This document shows positions 61,179-64,000 of a stretch of 64,000 bases of DNA, piece after piece. The stretch comes from CADCWK01 sp965218235 (GTDB lineage Bacteria > Chloroflexota > Chloroflexia > Thermomicrobiales > UBA6265). The notes beneath the pieces are model-generated. The model saw only the letters and a program-made list of their open reading frames with translations, had not been told where the DNA came from and did not search any database. The stretch's first letter is position 1. Every line of letters begins with the position of its first letter. The stretch spans positions 1,116,001-1,180,000 of the forward strand of contig OZ244595.1 of assembly GCA_965218235.1 (NCBI GenBank), read 5' to 3'. The position numbers were made by a program, and so were the translations under genes.

Positions 61179-61505
61179 ATGGCGGATCGGTTGGCCGTTC
61201 CCCGTCCGAGCGCGGGACTCCAGCGGCAGGTGCAACGTGACCTGATGCGGGTCACGGTCGAGACCGGCCTCTCCCAGGCTCGCATCCAGAGCAACGCGGA
61301 GATCGAGGCGACCCGGCTGTCGGCGCTGGCCAACGTCGGGGCGCGGGCCCAGGAAGAGGCCGCGTTCCTGGTCAACCAGGAGCGGCTACTGGCCGAGGCC
61401 GTGCCGGCGGCCGAGGCGAGCCTGGCGTACCTGAGAGAGGTCACCCTCATGTCGATGGGGGCGGTCCTGATCGAGGCTGGGCGGAAAATGGGACGCTCCT
61501 CGTGA
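61179..61505 (+). CDS. Small coiled-coil protein, first gene of mobile-element operon
   Basis: A 108-residue helical protein (LQRQVQRDLMRVTVETGLSQ, IQSNAEIEATRLSALANVGA, LLAEAVPAAEASLAYLREVT). ATG 61179 has AAGGAGG upstream. It overlaps the next gene. Ala/Glu-rich coiled coils of this size are common in conjugative modules. Family not recognised. Confidence 0.65.
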   Translation: MADRLAVPRPSAGLQRQVQRDLMRVTVETGLSQARIQSNAEIEATRLSALANVGARAQEEAAFLVNQERLLAEAVPAAEASLAYLREVTLMSMGAVLIEAGRKMGRSS

Positions 61506-61753
61506 GCGCCCTCGTCGTTCTCATGCTCCTCGCCCTTCTGGCGGTGGTCGCGGTAACTGTGGTCGCTGCGTGGCGGGGAGTCCTCCCCCTCGGCCTCGAC
61601 CAGGCTGTAGAGCGTGCCCGGATCGAGGCGGCGGAGCAGATGGCGGTCTGGCAGCTCCAAGCCATCCGTCGTCAGGCACAGGCCGAGATGCGGCGGGTCC
61701 GCGACGCCCATCGATCACGGTCGCCGCTGGACCGGGATTTCCCCTCTCCCTGA
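61502..61753 (+). CDS. Small membrane protein with charged tail
   Basis: An 83-residue protein. One membrane helix at residues 3-24 (LVVLMLLALLAVVAVTVVAA) precedes an amphipathic helix (DQAVERARIEAAEQMAVWQL). Start GTG 61502 overlaps the previous stop. Unknown function, probably part of the same membrane assembly. Confidence 0.65.
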   Translation: MSALVVLMLLALLAVVAVTVVAAWRGVLPLGLDQAVERARIEAAEQMAVWQLQAIRRQAQAEMRRVRDAHRSRSPLDRDFPSP

Positions 61754-61886
61754 GCACGCGTCTTAGGCCCGTCGTGTTCACGTCAGGGGTAGGGTCCGAC
61801 CGGACGATTGGCCGCAAGCGTCCGCTCGGGCTTACTCGGAAGGGAGACCGGCACCACGCTGTGTTGGTCCTTGGAAGGAGGGATAG

Positions 61887-62477
61887 ATGAACAACCACGA
61901 ACCAAACCTCGAGATCGCGCAGCCGCGCTTTCGAACGATCATGGCCGATCCGCCCTGGGATATCGGGCAGAAGGACGGCCGCTACGGCGCGATCCAGCAT
62001 TACAACCTGATGACGCTGCAGCGGATCAAGCAGCTTCCGGTGGCCGATCTCGCCGAGGAGAACGCCCACCTGTACCTGTGGGTGATCAACGGCGCGATTC
62101 GCGAAGGGATCGACGTCATGGAGGCGTGGGGCTTCACCTACCGCGCGCCACTGACCTGGATCAAGCCCCGCCTCGGACTCGGCCAGTATCTCCGCCAACA
62201 GACCGAACACCTGCTACTGGGGACGCGGGGGCATGCGCCGGTGAAGTTCCGGGGTCAGGGCACCTGGATGTACGCCCCCTGGCAGGCGCATTCCCACAAG
62301 CCGGAAGAGCAGTATGCCGTCATCGAGCGGCTCTCCGACGGACCGTACCTGGAACTCTTCGCCCGCCGGCGCCAGCTCGGCTGGTTTGCCTGGGGTGATG
62401 AGATCGATGCCGACATCGTGATTCCCGGCTTTCCGGTAGTGAGCGATGACCTTCACTTCGGTGAGGTGGCCTCATGA
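61887..62477 (+). CDS. MT-A70-family N6-adenine methyltransferase
   Basis: A 196-residue enzyme with catalytic DPPW in FRTIMADPPWDIGQKDG, followed by HYNLMTLQRIKQLPVADLAE, NAHLYLWVINGAIREGIDVM and TWIKPRLGLGQYLRQQTEHL. Bacterial members methylate adenine in DNA and are frequent on phages and conjugative elements, where they may protect the element. ATG 61887 has GGAAGGAGG upstream. Complete. Confidence 0.92.
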   Translation: MNNHEPNLEIAQPRFRTIMADPPWDIGQKDGRYGAIQHYNLMTLQRIKQLPVADLAEENAHLYLWVINGAIREGIDVMEAWGFTYRAPLTWIKPRLGLGQYLRQQTEHLLLGTRGHAPVKFRGQGTWMYAPWQAHSHKPEEQYAVIERLSDGPYLELFARRRQLGWFAWGDEIDADIVIPGFPVVSDDLHFGEVAS

Positions 62478-62513
62478 CCGCCCGCCTTCGCCACACCCGT
62501 GAGGAGGATCGCG

Positions 62514-62705
62514 ATGTACGTCCCAAAGGCCTTCCTGTCGCGTCTGCTCGGGGCCGCCTGGACGGTCTTCCTGATCGCGCTGCTGCTCTGGGGCGCGATC
62601 TGCCTCCTGGAGCGGATCTGGGTCTGGATCGTGGCCATCAGCGCGATCGGCACCCTGACCGGCGTCGGGGTTTGGCTGCGCCGGGGGCGGCGCGAACGCT
62701 GGTGA
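62514..62705 (+). CDS. Small membrane protein
   Basis: A 63-residue protein with two hydrophobic segments (LLGAAWTVFLIALLLWGAIC and VWIVAISAIGTLTGVGVWL) and a basic C-terminus. ATG 62514 is chosen over upstream starts because GAGGAGG lies just before it. Function unknown. Confidence 0.6.
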   Translation: MYVPKAFLSRLLGAAWTVFLIALLLWGAICLLERIWVWIVAISAIGTLTGVGVWLRRGRRERW

Positions 62706-62718
62706 CGGGAGGTCAGCC

Positions 62719-62955
62719 ATGAGTCGTCGACGGGGACGGCCGGTCCGCCACTACCGCTTGCGGGTGCTTACGGTGCGCCGTGACCCGATCGACTACGCCG
62801 CGCTGGCACGGGCTGCCCTGGAACAGGCAGCCATGAGCCAGCCGAGCCGACCGGACGATGACGCGTCGTCCGCATCCTCACCGCCGCCGGTCGCGGACCA
62901 CCGCCAGCACAACACCACTACCCCGAAGGAGCCGCGTCGTGATCGCCTGGCGTGA
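62719..62955 (+). CDS. Small basic protein overlapping the ATPase gene
   Basis: A 78-residue protein with a basic N-terminus (MSRRRGRPVRHYRLRVLTVR) and a Ser/Pro/Asp-rich tail. ATG 62719 has GGGAGGT upstream. It overlaps the next gene by 17 bases. Not recognised. Confidence 0.55.
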   Translation: MSRRRGRPVRHYRLRVLTVRRDPIDYAALARAALEQAAMSQPSRPDDDASSASSPPPVADHRQHNTTTPKEPRRDRLA

Positions 62956-64000
62956 GGTGCACTGGCCCCGACCGCTACCGGTCGCACCGCTCCTCGGGCT
63001 CTTGACCCGACTGGCGAGCGACCAGCAGCGGGGGCCGCTGGTCTGGGAGGCGCGGGCCGAGGCGGGACGCGTCCGCTACCTGGTTGGAGCTGATGCGCGC
63101 GAACCTCGTGAGACGGCCAGCCTGGTGCCGCAATTCGTGCCGGGCGTCAGCGTCACCACCTTGGCCGAGCCCCGGCAGGAGGCAGACCGCTGCGGTCAAC
63201 TGCGTATCCGTCAACGCTCTCTGTCCCTCAATCTGGATGCGACCGATCAGGTGCTTCCCGCGCTGCTCGGTGCCCTGGCCAGTGCCCATGCCAATGGCGA
63301 TGTGCTGGTCGTGCAGGTCGTGCTGGGCCGCGCGGCGATGCCGGAAGCGGTACCGCGTAATCTGGAAGATCCGACCGCGTCGGTCTGGGACAAGCTGCTG
63401 TATGGGGCGAGACCGGCGACTGGCGACCTGCGGTCCCGCATGCGGAGCAAGCTCGACCAGTACCGGTTTCGGGCGGTCGTCCGCCTCGGCGTTTCGGCGA
63501 CCAATCCGGCACGGCGGATGGTGGCGGTTCACCGGGTGCTGTCCGCTGTCCGGCAACTGCAGAGCGGTGGCACCCGAGTCGACCTGGTTGCGGACCGCGC
63601 GACCGCCGTCGATGACGCCCGGCTGCCGCTGCGACTGCCGCTCCGCCTCACCCCCGAGGAGACCCTCGCCTTCTTGGCGTGGCCACATGGGACCGATGAC
63701 CTGCCAGGTCTTCCGGCCCTGCACCCACGACCCCTGCCGCCACCCGCCTTCTATAGAGGGGTGCCAAAGCGCGCGTTCGCGGTGACGACCGCACCGGGGC
63801 CACGTCACCTGATCGGCATCGCCCAGGCCGATGCGTTCCACCACACGCATATCCTCGGGCCGACCGGTGTCGGCAAGAGCACGCTGATGCAACACCTGAT
63901 CAAGGCCGACATCGATGCCGGGTGCTCCGTCGTCCTCATTGATCCCAAGGGCGACCTGGCAACCGATACCCTCTCACTCATCCCCGCGCATCGCTGGTCC
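62939..64000 (+). CDS. TraG/VirD4 or HerA-like conjugation ATPase, N-terminal part
   Basis: Open from GTG 62939 to the window end (at least 353 residues). The long N-terminal region (VHWPRPLPVAPLLGLLTRLA to HPRPLPPPAFYRGVPKRAF) precedes a P-loop: FHHTHILGPTGVGKSTLMQH, then AGCSVVLIDPKGDLATD. This pairing is typical of type IV coupling or DNA-pump ATPases of conjugative and integrative elements. The C-terminal half lies outside the window. Confidence 0.8.
   Translation, partial: MIAWREVHWPRPLPVAPLLGLLTRLASDQQRGPLVWEARAEAGRVRYLVGADAREPRETASLVPQFVPGVSVTTLAEPRQEADRCGQLRIRQRSLSLNLDATDQVLPALLGALASAHANGDVLVVQVVLGRAAMPEAVPRNLEDPTASVWDKLLYGARPATGDLRSRMRSKLDQYRFRAVVRLGVSATNPARRMVAVHRVLSAVRQLQSGGTRVDLVADRATAVDDARLPLRLPLRLTPEETLAFLAWPHGTDDLPGLPALHPRPLPPPAFYRGVPKRAFAVTTAPGPRHLIGIAQADAFHHTHILGPTGVGKSTLMQHLIKADIDAGCSVVLIDPKGDLATDTLSLIPAHRWS

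Noticed and set aside
61521..62210. Minus-strand frame of 229 codons across the MT-A70 start
   Set aside because: Antisense shadow of well-supported plus-strand genes with good ribosome sites.

Overview
The window is GC-rich bacterial chromosome or integrated-element DNA. The style of the proteins suggests Chloroflexota, perhaps Thermomicrobia-like: secreted proteins built from many bacterial SH3 repeats, frequent GTG/TTG starts, strong AGGAGG ribosome sites and abundant IS5/IS630 elements. There is no rRNA, tRNA or ribosomal protein gene to confirm this. It reads as an accessory region: a defence island interleaved with phage-derived lysis genes, insertion sequences and gene wrecks, ending in what looks like the start of a conjugative module.

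Layout. 0-4.5 kb: an IS5 copy cut by the window edge, a DUF5519 gene, a SnoaL-like gene divergent from a TetR regulator, an HTH protein and an IS630 copy. 4.7-12.6 kb: a plus-strand operon-like run encoding a sigma-factor-like protein, a small HTH-type regulator, a giant ImmA/IrrE-UvrD-nuclease fusion, then a ubiquitin-like protein, an E2-like protein, a JAB isopeptidase and an E1-like enzyme. 13-26.3 kb: a broken IS5, four SH3-repeat cell-wall proteins (NlpC/P60, amidase, glucosaminidase types) and a seven-gene minus-strand lysis-type cassette. Two promoters here carry LexA-like GAAC-N4-GTTC boxes in their spacers. 27-36 kb: an AbiEii-type toxin locus, a DUF5049-type gene, IS5 and IS630 remains, a NUDIX hydrolase, a sugar aminotransferase/epimerase pair and a large HTH regulator. 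36-40 kb: integrase and phage-structural remnants, and a membrane-protein gene split by IS5.

40-58.6 kb is the second defence block. It holds a DUF2382 protein, a four-gene KTSC/unknown/TIR/membrane operon, a YjzC-like small protein, an XRE-ImmA pair, a type II CBASS operon (DUF6602 nuclease-like candidate effector, CD-NTase with an in-frame amber codon, Cap2, Cap3), an IS5 copy, a second DUF5049-type gene, a PaeR7I/XhoI-type restriction-modification pair, a second CBASS (CD-NTase with sensor domain plus HNH-SAVED effector plus AbrB-like protein) and a divergent TmrB-like ATPase. 58.6-61 kb carries two tandem paralogues of unknown function, one split by the second identical IS630 copy and one degenerate. 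61.1-64 kb starts a new plus-strand operon (coiled-coil and membrane proteins, MT-A70 methyltransferase, TraG/VirD4-like ATPase) that runs off the window.

How it fits together: several systems share one logic, sensing damage or infection and then using a nuclease, protease or membrane effector. Two loci use ubiquitin-like chemistry (the Ubl-E2-JAB-E1 operon and Cap2/Cap3 of CBASS), two use ImmA/IrrE metalloproteases, and the lysis cassette appears SOS-controlled. Many genes carry single frameshifts or in-frame stops. Some are certainly decay (clean IS insertions with target duplications), but the number of one-base lesions means assembly error must be excluded before any system is called dead.
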